Shown: one piece after another, positions 8,566 to 17,909 of the stretch | Numbering within the stretch: position 1 is the first letter of the stretch | How the letters are laid out: every line of letters starts with the position of its first letter | DNA from: CAVVJA01 sp963809815 | GTDB taxonomy: Bacteria > Actinomycetota > Actinomycetes > Mycobacteriales > Jatrophihabitantaceae | DNA length: 64,000 nucleotides | Direction of reading: 5' to 3' | Assembly (NCBI GenBank): GCA_963809815.1 | Contig: CAWELM010000014.1 | Coordinates: 186,001-250,000 of the forward strand | The notes under the pieces: generated by a model | Told to the model about the DNA's origin: nothing | Databases searched by the model: none | Seen by the model: only the letters and a program-made list of their open reading frames with translations | Translations under genes and position numbers: made by a program

Positions 8566-9441
8566 ATGCAAATACCAGCGCCGTTCGACTACGCACGGGC
8601 CCGCAGCGTGGACGATGCGATCGCACTCCTCGAAGAGCACGGCGAGGAAGCTCGCCTGGTGGCTGGGGGACACAGCCTGCTGCCCATGATGAAACTCGGC
8701 CTCGCAACGCCGGAAATGCTCATCGACATCAACGACCTCACCGACCTGACTCGCATTCGGGTCGATGGCGACGTGCTTCGTATAGGCGCCATGGTGCGGC
8801 ACGCAGATCTTCTGTCGTCCGCAGTCGTCGGCGAGCAGTACCGGATGCTGCACGAGGCCGAACGGGTGATCGCCGATCCGGTAGTACGGAATAGGGGAAC
8901 GGTCGGGGGTTCGCTGTGTCACGCGGATCCGGCCGAGGACCTGTCCGCCGCTCTGGGCGCCCTTCGGGCCGAGTGCGTCGTGCGCGGATCCGGCGGTGAA
9001 CGGGTGGTGCCGCTGCGCGAGCTCGCCACCGGTCCGTACGAGACCGTCCTTCAGCCCGCGGAGATGCTGACCGAGGTTCGCATTCCGATTCGGCCAGGCG
9101 CGGGCAGCGCATACCTGAAGGTCGAGCGGCGAGCCGGCGACTGGGCGGTTGCGTCAGCTGGCGCCGTCGTATGGCTCGACGGGGAGACGATCTCCGAGGT
9201 CGGAATCGGCCTCGCCGCGGTGGGAGCTCCGCATTCCGTTGCCGCCGCGACCGAGGATGCCGTCCGGGGCCGTCGGGCAGACGACGAGACGATTGACCTG
9301 GCCGGCGAGAGCACGGCTGCGGAGTGTAGGCCGACTACGGACCAACGAGGTCCGGCGGACTACAAGCGGGCGCTGACCGGCGAGTTGACCCGGCGGGCGC
9401 TGCGTACCGCTATCGCGCGCTGCCGCGGACAGGAGGCCTAG
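8566..9441 (+). CDS. coxM: Aerobic CO dehydrogenase, FAD-binding medium subunit
   Basis: CoxM carries the FAD that passes electrons from the iron-sulfur subunit to the quinone pool. The 291-residue protein has both family FAD motifs: AGGHSLLP (residues ~32-39) and the TVGGSLCHADPAED stretch (~112-125). The C-terminal CO-dehydrogenase flavoprotein domain follows. An AGGA ribosome site precedes the ATG. It is the first of three tightly packed cox genes in the order M-S-L, the order of form I CO dehydrogenases. The last ~40 residues are a little divergent (RPTTDQRGPADYKRALTGEL is still the normal C-terminal pattern). Confidence 0.93.
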   Translation: MQIPAPFDYARARSVDDAIALLEEHGEEARLVAGGHSLLPMMKLGLATPEMLIDINDLTDLTRIRVDGDVLRIGAMVRHADLLSSAVVGEQYRMLHEAERVIADPVVRNRGTVGGSLCHADPAEDLSAALGALRAECVVRGSGGERVVPLRELATGPYETVLQPAEMLTEVRIPIRPGAGSAYLKVERRAGDWAVASAGAVVWLDGETISEVGIGLAAVGAPHSVAAATEDAVRGRRADDETIDLAGESTAAECRPTTDQRGPADYKRALTGELTRRALRTAIARCRGQEA

Positions 9442-9443
9442 CC

Positions 9444-9941
9444 ATGCAAGTGCAGATGACTGTCAACGATCAGCCGGTCACTCGCGAGATCGAACCCCGG
9501 TTGCTGCTGGTGCACTTCCTCCGCGATGAGCTCGGGCTGACCGGAACGCACTGGGGGTGCGATACCTCCAATTGCGGCGTATGCGTGGTGTCTATGGACG
9601 GAGTGCCGGTGAAGAGCTGTACCGTCTTGGCCGCCATGGCCGACGGCCGCACCGTGCGCACGGTCGAGGGCCTCGAACGCGACGGGGAGCTCGACCCGGT
9701 CCAGCAGGGGTTCATGAACGAACACGGGCTGCAGTGCGGTTTCTGCACTCCGGGGATGATGATCACGGCGCGGGCGTTGCTCGACGAGAGTCCTGATCCG
9801 ACACCAGCCGAGATCCGCGAGGCAATTTCCGGGCAGCTGTGCCGGTGTACCGGCTACGAGAACATCGTGCGCGCGATCCGGTGGGCCGCCACCCATCCGC
9901 GGCCGGCCGCGGCGGAGACCAGTGAGGCGGTGTCATCATGA
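9444..9941 (+). CDS. coxS: Aerobic CO dehydrogenase, [2Fe-2S] small subunit
   Basis: 165 residues with the two iron-sulfur domains of the xanthine oxidase family. The N-terminal plant-type ferredoxin cluster has the cysteines in GCDTSNCGVCVV and a later VKSC. The C-terminal helical cluster has QCGFCTPGM and QLCRCTGYENIV. It moves electrons from the molybdenum-copper site in CoxL to the flavin in CoxM. The start sits two bases after the coxM stop, with CAGGAGG 7 bases upstream of the ATG, and the stop overlaps the coxL start (ATGA), so translation is likely coupled. Confidence 0.95.
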   Translation: MQVQMTVNDQPVTREIEPRLLLVHFLRDELGLTGTHWGCDTSNCGVCVVSMDGVPVKSCTVLAAMADGRTVRTVEGLERDGELDPVQQGFMNEHGLQCGFCTPGMMITARALLDESPDPTPAEIREAISGQLCRCTGYENIVRAIRWAATHPRPAAAETSEAVSS

Positions 9942-12322
9942 CGGCTACAGAGGCTCGCGAGGAGGCGACCGTCGGCTTCGGCCGGAGAATCCGCAAGGAG
10001 GATGCGCGATTCCTCCGTGGCCGCGGGCTCTACATCGACGACGTGAAACTACCCGGCATGCTGTATAGCGCCATACTCCGGAGCCCGCATGCCCACGCGC
10101 GGATCGTGTCAATCGACACGTCGGCCGCCGAGGCCCACCCCAAGGTGAAGGCGGTTATCACGGGCGCGCTGCTGGAAAGTCTGAAGCTCGCGTGGATTCC
10201 GTCGCTCTCTCATGACGTCGTCGCGGTTCTCGCGACCGACAAAGTCCGATTCCAAGGGCAAGAGGTGGCGTTCGTCGTCGCCGAAGACCGCTACGCCGCA
10301 CGCGATGCCCTCGCGCTGATCGACGTGGACTACGACGTATTGCCGGCGGTTGTCGATGCGACGAAGGCCTTGGACCCGGACACTCCGGTAATCCGAGACG
10401 ACATCGACGGCAAGACCGACAACCACATCTTCGACTGGGAGGCCGGTGACGCGGCGGCCACCGACGCTGCATTCGAGCAGGCCGATGTCGTGGTCACGCA
10501 AGACGTGCTGTATCCGCGGGTCCATCCGGCGCCGTTGGAGACCTGCGGGGCGGTCGCCGACATGGACAAGGTCACCGGCAAGCTCACCATCTGGTGCAAC
10601 ACTCAGGCCCCGCATGCCCACCGCACGCTCTATGCGATCGTCGCCGGCCTGCCGGAACAGAAGATTCGCGTGATCAGCCCGGATATCGGCGGCGGCTTCG
10701 GAAACAAGGTCGGCATCTACCCGGGCTACGTCCTGGCCGTGGTTGGGTCGATCGTCACCGGCAAGCCGGTCAAGTGGGTGGAGGACCGCGCCGAGAATCT
10801 GATGTCGACCTCGTTCGCCCGCGACTACCACATGCGGGGCGAGATCGCGGCGACACGGGACGGCCGGATCCTCGGCGTGCGCGTCAACGTCCTCGCCGAT
10901 CACGGCGCGTTCAACAACACAGCGCAGCCCACGAAGTTCCCAGCCGGCTTCTTCCACGTCTTCACGGGCAGCTATGACTATCCGGCCGCCCATTGCACGG
11001 TGAAGGGCGTCTACACGAACAAGGCGCCCGGTGGCGTGGCCTACGCCTGCTCATTCCGGGTGACGGAGGCGGTTTATCTCGTCGAGCGCATTGTCGACTG
11101 CCTCGCGGACGAACTCGACATGGATCCAGCCGAATTACGGATGAAGAATCTGCTTCGCCCGGAGCAATTCCCCTATCTATCGCCGACGGGATGGGAATAC
11201 GACTCAGGTGACTACCCGAAGACCCTGCGGACCGCGATGGACCTTGCGGGCTATCAGGAGTTGCGCGCGGAGCAAGCCGAAAAGCGGGCTCGGGGCGAAC
11301 TCATGGGCATCGGCGTCAGTTTCTTCACCGAGACCGTAGGCGCCGGTCCGCGAAAGCACATGGACATTCTTGGTTTGGGCATGGCCGACGGGGCGGAGGT
11401 GCGGATTCACCCGACCGGCAAAGCAGTAGTACGGCTGTCGGTCCAGACCCAGGGTCAGGGCCACGAGACCACCTTCGCGCAGATCGTCTCGGAAGTGACT
11501 GGGATCCCGTCCGACGACATCGAAGTGGTGCATGGGGACACCGACAACACCCCGTTCGGCCTGGGCACCTACGGGAGCCGATCGACGCCGGTCTCCGGAG
11601 CCGCGGTAGCCGTCGCGGCCAGACGGGTAGTCGACAAGGCCAAGATCATCGCCGGTGCGATGCTCGAGGCGTCTCCTGACGATCTGGAGTGGAACCGCGG
11701 CACATTCTCGATCAAGGGCGATCCCGCGGTGGCCAAGACGATCCAGGAAGTAGCGCTCGCCGCGCACGGCCCGCTCGAGCTGCCTGAGGGCGTGGAAGGC
11801 CACCTCGATGCCCAGTGTGTCTATGACCCTCCGAACCTGACCTACCCCTATGGCGCGTACATCGCCGTGGTGGACGTGGACGCAGGCACCGGTGTGGTCA
11901 AGGTGCGGCGGTTCATCGCAGTGGACGACTGCGGCACACGCATCAACCCGATGATCGTCGAGGGGCAGATCCACGGCGGGTTGGCCGACGGGATCGGCAT
12001 GGCATTGATGGAGGTCATCGCGTTCGACGAGGACGGCAATTGCCTCGGCGGTTCGTTCATGGATTACCAGTTGCCTACCGCGCTGGAGTGCCCGAGCTGG
12101 GAGCTCGGGGAGACGGTGACGCCCTCGCCGCATCACCCACTCGGGGCGAAGGGAGTCGGCGAGTCAGCCACCGTGGGTTCGCCGGCCGCCATTGTCAATG
12201 CCGTCATGGACGCCCTCAAACCGTTCGGGGTGAGGCATGTGGACATGCCGCTCACCTCGGCCCAGGTCTGGCGGGCGATGCACGGCCGGCCGTTCCGGAC
12301 CGACCTGGCGATTACGGACTGA
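9938..12322 (+). CDS. coxL: Aerobic CO dehydrogenase, molybdenum-copper large subunit, form I
   Basis: 794-residue catalytic subunit that oxidises CO to CO2 at a Mo-S-Cu centre bound to molybdopterin cytosine dinucleotide. The decisive motif is AYACSFR near residues 367-373. It matches AYXCSFR, the active-site loop of form I (true high-affinity CO-oxidising) enzymes, whose cysteine holds copper; form II enzymes have AYRGAGR. Other cofactor motifs are GGGFGNK (~250), GQGHETTF (~505) and the catalytic glutamate in GAKGVGESA (~745). It begins in an ATGA overlap with coxS. Its product probably lets the cell use trace atmospheric CO as an energy source. No coxD/E/G maturation genes are in the window. 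Confidence 0.96.
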   Translation: MTATEAREEATVGFGRRIRKEDARFLRGRGLYIDDVKLPGMLYSAILRSPHAHARIVSIDTSAAEAHPKVKAVITGALLESLKLAWIPSLSHDVVAVLATDKVRFQGQEVAFVVAEDRYAARDALALIDVDYDVLPAVVDATKALDPDTPVIRDDIDGKTDNHIFDWEAGDAAATDAAFEQADVVVTQDVLYPRVHPAPLETCGAVADMDKVTGKLTIWCNTQAPHAHRTLYAIVAGLPEQKIRVISPDIGGGFGNKVGIYPGYVLAVVGSIVTGKPVKWVEDRAENLMSTSFARDYHMRGEIAATRDGRILGVRVNVLADHGAFNNTAQPTKFPAGFFHVFTGSYDYPAAHCTVKGVYTNKAPGGVAYACSFRVTEAVYLVERIVDCLADELDMDPAELRMKNLLRPEQFPYLSPTGWEYDSGDYPKTLRTAMDLAGYQELRAEQAEKRARGELMGIGVSFFTETVGAGPRKHMDILGLGMADGAEVRIHPTGKAVVRLSVQTQGQGHETTFAQIVSEVTGIPSDDIEVVHGDTDNTPFGLGTYGSRSTPVSGAAVAVAARRVVDKAKIIAGAMLEASPDDLEWNRGTFSIKGDPAVAKTIQEVALAAHGPLELPEGVEGHLDAQCVYDPPNLTYPYGAYIAVVDVDAGTGVVKVRRFIAVDDCGTRINPMIVEGQIHGGLADGIGMALMEVIAFDEDGNCLGGSFMDYQLPTALECPSWELGETVTPSPHHPLGAKGVGESATVGSPAAIVNAVMDALKPFGVRHVDMPLTSAQVWRAMHGRPFRTDLAITD

Positions 12323-12327
12323 CCGAC

Positions 12328-13233
12328 GTGCCGACCCGCAGTGAACTCGCCACGCGGGCCGCCGCGCTCGCTGCGGCCGGCACGCCCTTCGTGTGGGCGA
12401 CCGTAGTCCGGGCGGAGCGGCCGACCAGCGCCAAGCCCGGAGACTCGGCGTTAGTGCTGCCCAGCGGTGAGCTGGACGGGTTCGTCGGAGGCGAATGCGC
12501 CGAGGCGACGGTTCGCGCCCAGGCCCTCGAGGCCCTGACCACCGGGGAGACTCGGATGGTACGTATCACGCCGGTGCTGGAAACGGTCCAGGAGCCGGGC
12601 GTCGTGGTCGTACACAATTCGTGTCTCTCCGGCGGCACGCTCGACGTCTTTCTCGAACCGTCACGGCCCCTTCCGGTGGTCGTCGTGTACGGGCAAGCCC
12701 CGATAGCCGCTGCGCTCGTCCGAGCCGACCGGGTGTTCGGCCAGCAGATCCGCGCACTCGGCAACCCGGACGATCCATTTCCCGTGGGCACGGTCGGCGT
12801 CGTCGTCGCATCGCACGGCAACGACGAGCCAGCCGTGCTCACGCGAGCGTTGCGAGCGGGCATCGGCTATGTCGGACTGGTGGCCAGCCGACTTCGCGGC
12901 CCAGCTGTTCTTGATGCCCTGGACGTTGATGACGATCTTCGCAAGCAGGTTCACACGCCCGCGGGATTCGACATCGGCGCACGCACGCCGGCTGAGGTAG
13001 CGCTGTCGATCCTCGCGGAGATCGTTTCGACGCAACATGAATCGGCCCACGACGCGGAGCCGATGGTCCGGGAACCCGCGAACGAGGTGACGAGCCGCGA
13101 TCCGGTATGCGGTATGACCGTGGCCGCGGTCGACACCTCCCCGCACGTGGACGGCCCGGACGGCCCGGTCTACTTCTGCGGCACTGGCTGCCGGACGGCT
13201 TACCTCGACGACCCCGCGGCATATCCTCTGTGA
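12328..13233 (+). CDS. XdhC/CoxI-family molybdoenzyme maturation protein fused to a C-terminal YHS domain
   Basis: Starts at a GTG five bases after coxL, so it belongs to the cox operon. Residues ~1-245 are the XdhC/CoxI family, which binds and helps sulfurate the Mo cofactor of xanthine-oxidase-type enzymes (ATVVRAERPTSAKPGDSALV; GFVGGECAEATV; HNSCLSGGTLDVF; the GARTPAEVALSILAEI helix near the end). Residues ~255-301 are a YHS domain, DPVCGMTV then YFCGTGCRTAYLDDPAAY, a small cysteine domain found in metal-handling proteins. The frame is open upstream inside coxL, but the GTG fits the family start. The fusion suggests a combined Mo-cofactor and metal (possibly copper) role in CoxL maturation; the copper part is inference. 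Confidence 0.85.
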   Translation: MPTRSELATRAAALAAAGTPFVWATVVRAERPTSAKPGDSALVLPSGELDGFVGGECAEATVRAQALEALTTGETRMVRITPVLETVQEPGVVVVHNSCLSGGTLDVFLEPSRPLPVVVVYGQAPIAAALVRADRVFGQQIRALGNPDDPFPVGTVGVVVASHGNDEPAVLTRALRAGIGYVGLVASRLRGPAVLDALDVDDDLRKQVHTPAGFDIGARTPAEVALSILAEIVSTQHESAHDAEPMVREPANEVTSRDPVCGMTVAAVDTSPHVDGPDGPVYFCGTGCRTAYLDDPAAYPL

Positions 13234-13258
13234 CGGGGTTACTGGGGAGGCAGACGGG

Positions 13259-13600
13259 ATGCAGAAGCTGTCGTTGACCGCGCTCGCCCGCGAGCAACTC
13301 GTCGTGGCGGGGCGCTCGACGTCGTCTCGATCGGCCTCCACCGTGTTTGGTGGCCACGAACGCACGATGCGCCAGACCGTCATCGCGCTGCTCCAGGACG
13401 CCCGCCTCGACGAACACGAGAACCCGGGCGAGGCGACCGTGCTCGTCCTATCCGGCCGCGTCGAGCTGTCCGCCGACGGCGACGTGTGGCAGGCCCGTAC
13501 CGGAGACCTGCTCGTCGTCCCGCCAGCGCGCCACTCTCTGCGTGCGCTGGAGGATTCGACCGTATTACTCACCGCAGTCCCACGCGGCCACGGCAACTGA
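13259..13600 (+). CDS. Small cupin-domain protein
   Basis: 113 residues with a single cupin fold: an N-terminal ~35-residue extension, then a barrel with LDEHENPGEATVLVLSGRVEL as motif 1 (His and Glu ligands present) and GDLLVVPPARHSLRALEDS as motif 2 (His present). Such proteins bind a metal or small ligand; many act as stress or quencher proteins. It starts 25 bases after the XdhC-YHS gene with GGGGAGG before the ATG, so it is probably the last gene of the cox operon. The exact ligand is unknown. Confidence 0.8.
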   Translation: MQKLSLTALAREQLVVAGRSTSSRSASTVFGGHERTMRQTVIALLQDARLDEHENPGEATVLVLSGRVELSADGDVWQARTGDLLVVPPARHSLRALEDSTVLLTAVPRGHGN

Positions 13601-13695
13601 CCGCATCGTCTCGACCGCCGCTTCCGGGCTGACGGCGATACGTCAAACTTTGCCTCACATGGAGAGTCTGTCGACCGACATCGTGAGGCAACCCG

Positions 13696-15834
13696 GTGGA
13701 TCACCTTGACCCGACGCTGCGCCGGCTCGCCGATGCCTACGGCATCGCGACGGAGTTCTGGGATTGGCAGGGCCGCCACATACTCGTCTCGACCGAGACG
13801 ATCCGTAGTGTGTTGGCGGCGCTGGGCGTAGACGCCGCGACGCCCAGTGCCGCCGAGGCGGCGCTGGCTGAGCAGCACCTTGCCGCATGGCGGCGCATGC
13901 TTCCCCCCGTCGTCACCTGCCGCGCCGGTTGGACCCCTACTATCCCTGTGCACGTCACACACGGGGATCCGGTGGAGATCTGGATCGACCTGGAAACCGG
14001 CTCGTCTCGATATGGCCTGCGCCAGCTAGAAAATTGGACCCCGCCGCGCGATGTCGACGGGCGGCTCGTTGGCGAAGCTCTCTTTGAGATACCGGGCGAT
14101 CTGCCGCTTGGCTACCACATCGTGCGGGCTCGCTCAGGCGGCGCGGAAGCGGCCGCAACGTTGATCGTCACACCTGGCTGGCTGGGCTTCCCCGAGCCCG
14201 TGGGTGATCGGCGAACCTGGGGCCTGGCGACTCAGCTGTACAGCGTGCGGTCACGCCGGTCCTGGTGCATCGGTGACCTCGCCGACCTCGCGGACCTGGC
14301 GACCTGGTCGGCGGCGGAGCATAGCGCCGGATTCGTGCTGGTCAATCCACTGCACGCCGCCGAACCGGTCGCGCCCATGGAGCCGTCGCCGTACCTGCCC
14401 ACCAGCCGACGGTTCGCGAATCCGGTATATCTCCGGGTTGAGCTCGTGCCGGAGTACGCATATCTCGACGCCGCCGCCCGCGAGCGCGTTGAACAGCTTC
14501 GAGCCGATCTGCAGGCCACGCTTCGCGATGTCGACCGCATCGACCGCGACACCGTGTGGGCGGCGAAGCGCTCAGCGCTGCAGTTCGTGCACGACGTTCC
14601 CCGCAGCGACGGTCGGCAAGCGGCGTATTGCGCATACGGGCGCCGGGAGGGTGACGGGCTGACCGACTTTGCCACCTGGTGTGCGATCGCGGAGGTGCAC
14701 GGACCGGACTGGCGGGCGTGGCCCGTCGACCTGGCGCACCCGCGTTCGATCGCGGTCGAGGCATTCCGCGCGGACCATGCCGACCGGGTGGACTTTCACC
14801 GCTGGCTGCAGTGGGTATTGGACGAGCAACTGGCCGGCGCGCAGGCAGCCACGGTTCGGGCCGGGATGATGCTCGGGATCATGCACGACCTCGCGGTCGG
14901 GGTGCATCCGAACGGCGCCGACAGCTGGCTGCTCCAGGACGTTTTCGCGCAGGGCATCACGGTCGGTGCCCCACCGGACACGTTCAACCAAGCTGGGCAA
15001 GACTGGACCCAGCCACCGTGGCGGCCGGATCGCCTGGCCGAATTGGCCTATCGGCCGTTGCGTGACGTGTTATCGACCGTGCTACGTCATTCCGGCGGCA
15101 TCCGGATCGATCACATCATCGGGTTGTTCCGCCTTTGGTGGATCCCGGCCGGGATGCCACCGGGAGCGGGGACATACGTTCGCTACGACCACGAGGCGAT
15201 GATCGGCGTTCTGGCCCTCGAGGCGCATCGGGCGCATGCCGTGGTCGTCGGCGAGGACCTCGGCACGGTCGAGCCATGGGTGCGGGACTATCTGCGCGAG
15301 CGAGGCATCCTCGGCACCTCGATCCTGTGGTTCGAATTCGAATGGCACGCCGGCGGGGCACCATTACGGCCGGAATGGTGGCGCGAATACGCCCTGGCAT
15401 CGGTGACCACGCATGATCTGCCACCCAGCGCCGGCTACCTGGCCGGTGATCATGTCCGGCTGCGAGACTCGCTCGGGCTGCTGACCCGATCGCTCGCCGA
15501 GGAGCTCGCGGCGGACGAGGCGGAACGACAGGCCTGGTTGGCCAACTTGACGTCCCGCCAAGCGCTTCGGCCCGAGCACGTCGCCGATTCGGAGGCCGTC
15601 GTACTGGCGTTGCACCGCTACTTGACCTGGACCCCGTCCAGATTGCTATGCGTGGCACTCACCGATGCCGTCGGCGATCGGCGCGGGCAAAACCAGCCTG
15701 GGACGATCGACGAGTATCCCAATTGGCGACTACCGCTGGCCGGTCCGGACGGTAGGCCGATGCTGCTCGAGGATGTCATGCGTAGCCGGCGGGCGGCCGA
15801 GCTGGCCGCGGTCGTCGCCGACATCACCCGCTAA
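13696..15834 (+). CDS. malQ: 4-alpha-glucanotransferase (amylomaltase), GH77
   Basis: Transfers alpha-1,4-glucan segments between maltooligosaccharides in glycogen and maltodextrin metabolism. The 712-residue length and the N-terminal ~130-residue extension (RRLADAYGIATEFWDWQG) are typical of actinobacterial MalQ. Catalytic residues are visible: nucleophile Asp in GGIRIDHIIGLFRLWWIP, acid/base Glu in VVGEDLGTV, and the stabilising Asp in TTHDLPP. The start is a GTG at 13696 with GAGG eight bases upstream. It stands alone, convergent with the channel gene. Confidence 0.94.
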   Translation: MDHLDPTLRRLADAYGIATEFWDWQGRHILVSTETIRSVLAALGVDAATPSAAEAALAEQHLAAWRRMLPPVVTCRAGWTPTIPVHVTHGDPVEIWIDLETGSSRYGLRQLENWTPPRDVDGRLVGEALFEIPGDLPLGYHIVRARSGGAEAAATLIVTPGWLGFPEPVGDRRTWGLATQLYSVRSRRSWCIGDLADLADLATWSAAEHSAGFVLVNPLHAAEPVAPMEPSPYLPTSRRFANPVYLRVELVPEYAYLDAAARERVEQLRADLQATLRDVDRIDRDTVWAAKRSALQFVHDVPRSDGRQAAYCAYGRREGDGLTDFATWCAIAEVHGPDWRAWPVDLAHPRSIAVEAFRADHADRVDFHRWLQWVLDEQLAGAQAATVRAGMMLGIMHDLAVGVHPNGADSWLLQDVFAQGITVGAPPDTFNQAGQDWTQPPWRPDRLAELAYRPLRDVLSTVLRHSGGIRIDHIIGLFRLWWIPAGMPPGAGTYVRYDHEAMIGVLALEAHRAHAVVVGEDLGTVEPWVRDYLRERGILGTSILWFEFEWHAGGAPLRPEWWREYALASVTTHDLPPSAGYLAGDHVRLRDSLGLLTRSLAEELAADEAERQAWLANLTSRQALRPEHVADSEAVVLALHRYLTWTPSRLLCVALTDAVGDRRGQNQPGTIDEYPNWRLPLAGPDGRPMLLEDVMRSRRAAELAAVVADITR

Positions 15835-15899
15835 CCCACGAGCGAAGGTATGCATTTTCCGTCGCTACAGCCGCGGATCATGCATATTGTCGCGAGCTG

Positions 15900-17741
15900 T
15901 CAGGCTGGCGGCTGCCGCGCGGCGATCGTGCCGGCATCGCGGGCCCGATTCCGGCGCAGCACGATGAGCAGGTCCTCGTACGGCCCGATGAGATAGGCCT
16001 GATCTCCGGCGCCAAAGGTTAGGTCGGCGTGCACTGGGTACTCGAGGTGATTCAGTGATCCCATCCGCGTGATCGCCACGAGCCGGATACGCGCGGACAG
16101 GTCGCGCACCGTCCGCCCGACCAGCCCGCCGGTTTCGCTCACCGTCAGCCGGCCCAGCATGAAGGGCTGATGCTCGACGTAGAAGGTGTTGAGCACGTCG
16201 AGCCCCAGGGCGGCCCCGACGAACCAGGGCGACGACAGCTCCGACGGGGATCGGACGTACCGGAAGCCCAGACTTGTCTCGACGGTATGGGCGAGCTGCC
16301 GATCGAAGATACGCAGCACAATGGGGACTTCGTCCCGCCGCTCGCCCAGCAGATCGTGGATGGCAAGACCGGTCTCGATGTTGGCCAGCTCGTTGCTCGT
16401 CACAATTGCTACCCCACGGGCGGTCGACAGATTCACCGCCTCCAGATTGCTCGTCACCGTCGAGTCACCGATCACAATCGGGACGCCCATCGCGTCGGCC
16501 AGCCCGAGATGCCGGTTGTCCTCATCGGCCTCGAGAACGATGACCGATTGGCCGAGGGCGACCAGCGCCTCGACTACGCGGAGTCCCACCAAACCCAAGC
16601 CCACCACGATCACGTGGTCGCGCAAGTCGGTGAGGTGCTTCTTCCCGAAGGAGCGCACGATGCGACGGCTGACCAGCAGGTCGGTGAGCAACGCGTAGGC
16701 GATGGCCACCAGGGCCACGCCGAAGATCATCAGAAAGATGGACCAGATACGCAGCCATGGCGTTTGAGCGGCGAACGAGAAATCGCCGAACCCCGTCGTT
16801 GTCATGGTTTCGGTCGTGAAGTACAGCGAGTCAATCAGTCCCATGCGACGACCGGCCAGCCCCGCGTAGCCAGCCATCAGCACCAGCACCGAGATCGCAG
16901 CGACGGCGAAGAGCACGACGATGATCGCGCGTAGTGGCTTTCCCATCTCCTCCACGAAGCTAGCGACGTATCGCCGCGCGACTCGGAGCCGATTTGCTCG
17001 CGGATGGGCGGTGACCTCCGCCTCGTCCCTCTCGGGCTGCAAGGCCCGGAGGTGGGGTTCCCGTCCGACCACCGCCACCAGGTCGCCTGGCCGGACAGGT
17101 GCGTCGCGGCTTGGGCAGATCAACATCTCGCCGCCGCCCGCTGGGATGAGCGCGATCGGAGCCACGCCAGGCGCCATCGATCGGATCGTGCCGTCAGCCG
17201 CGGCCGGCAGTTCGACGACCCCGAAGTCTTGGCCCGCGATGGAAAGCCGATGCCGCCGGCGAGCCAGGCACGCTTCGACAAAGCTGGGCGCGGCCAGAGT
17301 TGGGACGTCGAGCACGGTGCCGGGACCCGTCACCCGCGTGAGGGCCCGGCCGACGGCCGGGTTGGTCAGGTGCAGCACCACACGCAGGTCCGGTCGGATC
17401 CGGCGGGCGAGCAGGGCGACGTCCAGGTTTTCGAGGTCCTCGTTCTCGGCGCAGACCAGGGCGGCTGCTGTTTCCACGCTGGCCCGAAGCAGCGTGTCGA
17501 GCCGGCGGGCGCTGCCCTCGATCAGCCGGATGTCCCAGTCCCGCACGAGACGTGTGAGCCGTAGGTCGTGGTGGTCGTCAATGACGACGACCTGCTCACC
17601 GGCGCCGTGCAACTGCTCGATCAGCCGCAATCCGACGTGGCGCAGCCCGCACACGATCACGTGATTGTTAACGGATTGCTGGTCACGGCCGGATTGTGGT
17701 GTGTCGACGCGTTTGGTGCACGTTATGGGAGCAGTAATCAC
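15900..17741 (-). CDS. Ion channel with NAD-binding (TrkA-N/RCK) domains on both sides of the pore
   Basis: 613 residues. Residues ~25-140 form a TrkA-N/RCK Rossmann domain (NHVIVCGLRHVG, with an Arg inside the glycine motif), then a TrkA-C-like segment. Residues ~265-350 form a two-helix pore module whose selectivity filter reads TTTGFGDF. Residues ~370-490 form a second Rossmann domain (HVIVVGLGLVG). This order, RCK then pore then RCK, differs from the usual pore-then-RCK potassium channel. The filter GFGD fits potassium or less selective cations. The start is the GTG at 17741; no better start exists in frame. Likely gated by nucleotide or ion binding, which is inference. Confidence 0.8.
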   Translation of the reverse strand: MITAPITCTKRVDTPQSGRDQQSVNNHVIVCGLRHVGLRLIEQLHGAGEQVVVIDDHHDLRLTRLVRDWDIRLIEGSARRLDTLLRASVETAAALVCAENEDLENLDVALLARRIRPDLRVVLHLTNPAVGRALTRVTGPGTVLDVPTLAAPSFVEACLARRRHRLSIAGQDFGVVELPAAADGTIRSMAPGVAPIALIPAGGGEMLICPSRDAPVRPGDLVAVVGREPHLRALQPERDEAEVTAHPRANRLRVARRYVASFVEEMGKPLRAIIVVLFAVAAISVLVLMAGYAGLAGRRMGLIDSLYFTTETMTTTGFGDFSFAAQTPWLRIWSIFLMIFGVALVAIAYALLTDLLVSRRIVRSFGKKHLTDLRDHVIVVGLGLVGLRVVEALVALGQSVIVLEADEDNRHLGLADAMGVPIVIGDSTVTSNLEAVNLSTARGVAIVTSNELANIETGLAIHDLLGERRDEVPIVLRIFDRQLAHTVETSLGFRYVRSPSELSSPWFVGAALGLDVLNTFYVEHQPFMLGRLTVSETGGLVGRTVRDLSARIRLVAITRMGSLNHLEYPVHADLTFGAGDQAYLIGPYEDLLIVLRRNRARDAGTIAARQPPA

Positions 17742-17909
17742 GAGTCACGAACTGCAGAGTTCCTGTTGGTTCAGGTCCGGCATCTACGCGGATACGCACA
17801 GCCACGGAAGCGAATCCCGAAACGCCTGGGCGGCGAAGTCGAAGTCGTGCTGACCGGCCGTCGCGAGAACAACGCAGGTCAAGCATACCAGCCGAACGGG
17901 CTAGCGGGA
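17742..17909. other. Spacer between the channel gene and the esterase pseudogene
   Basis: 168 bases upstream of the channel gene and downstream of the esterase relic. No gene, hairpin or clear promoter was recognised. Confidence 0.5.
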
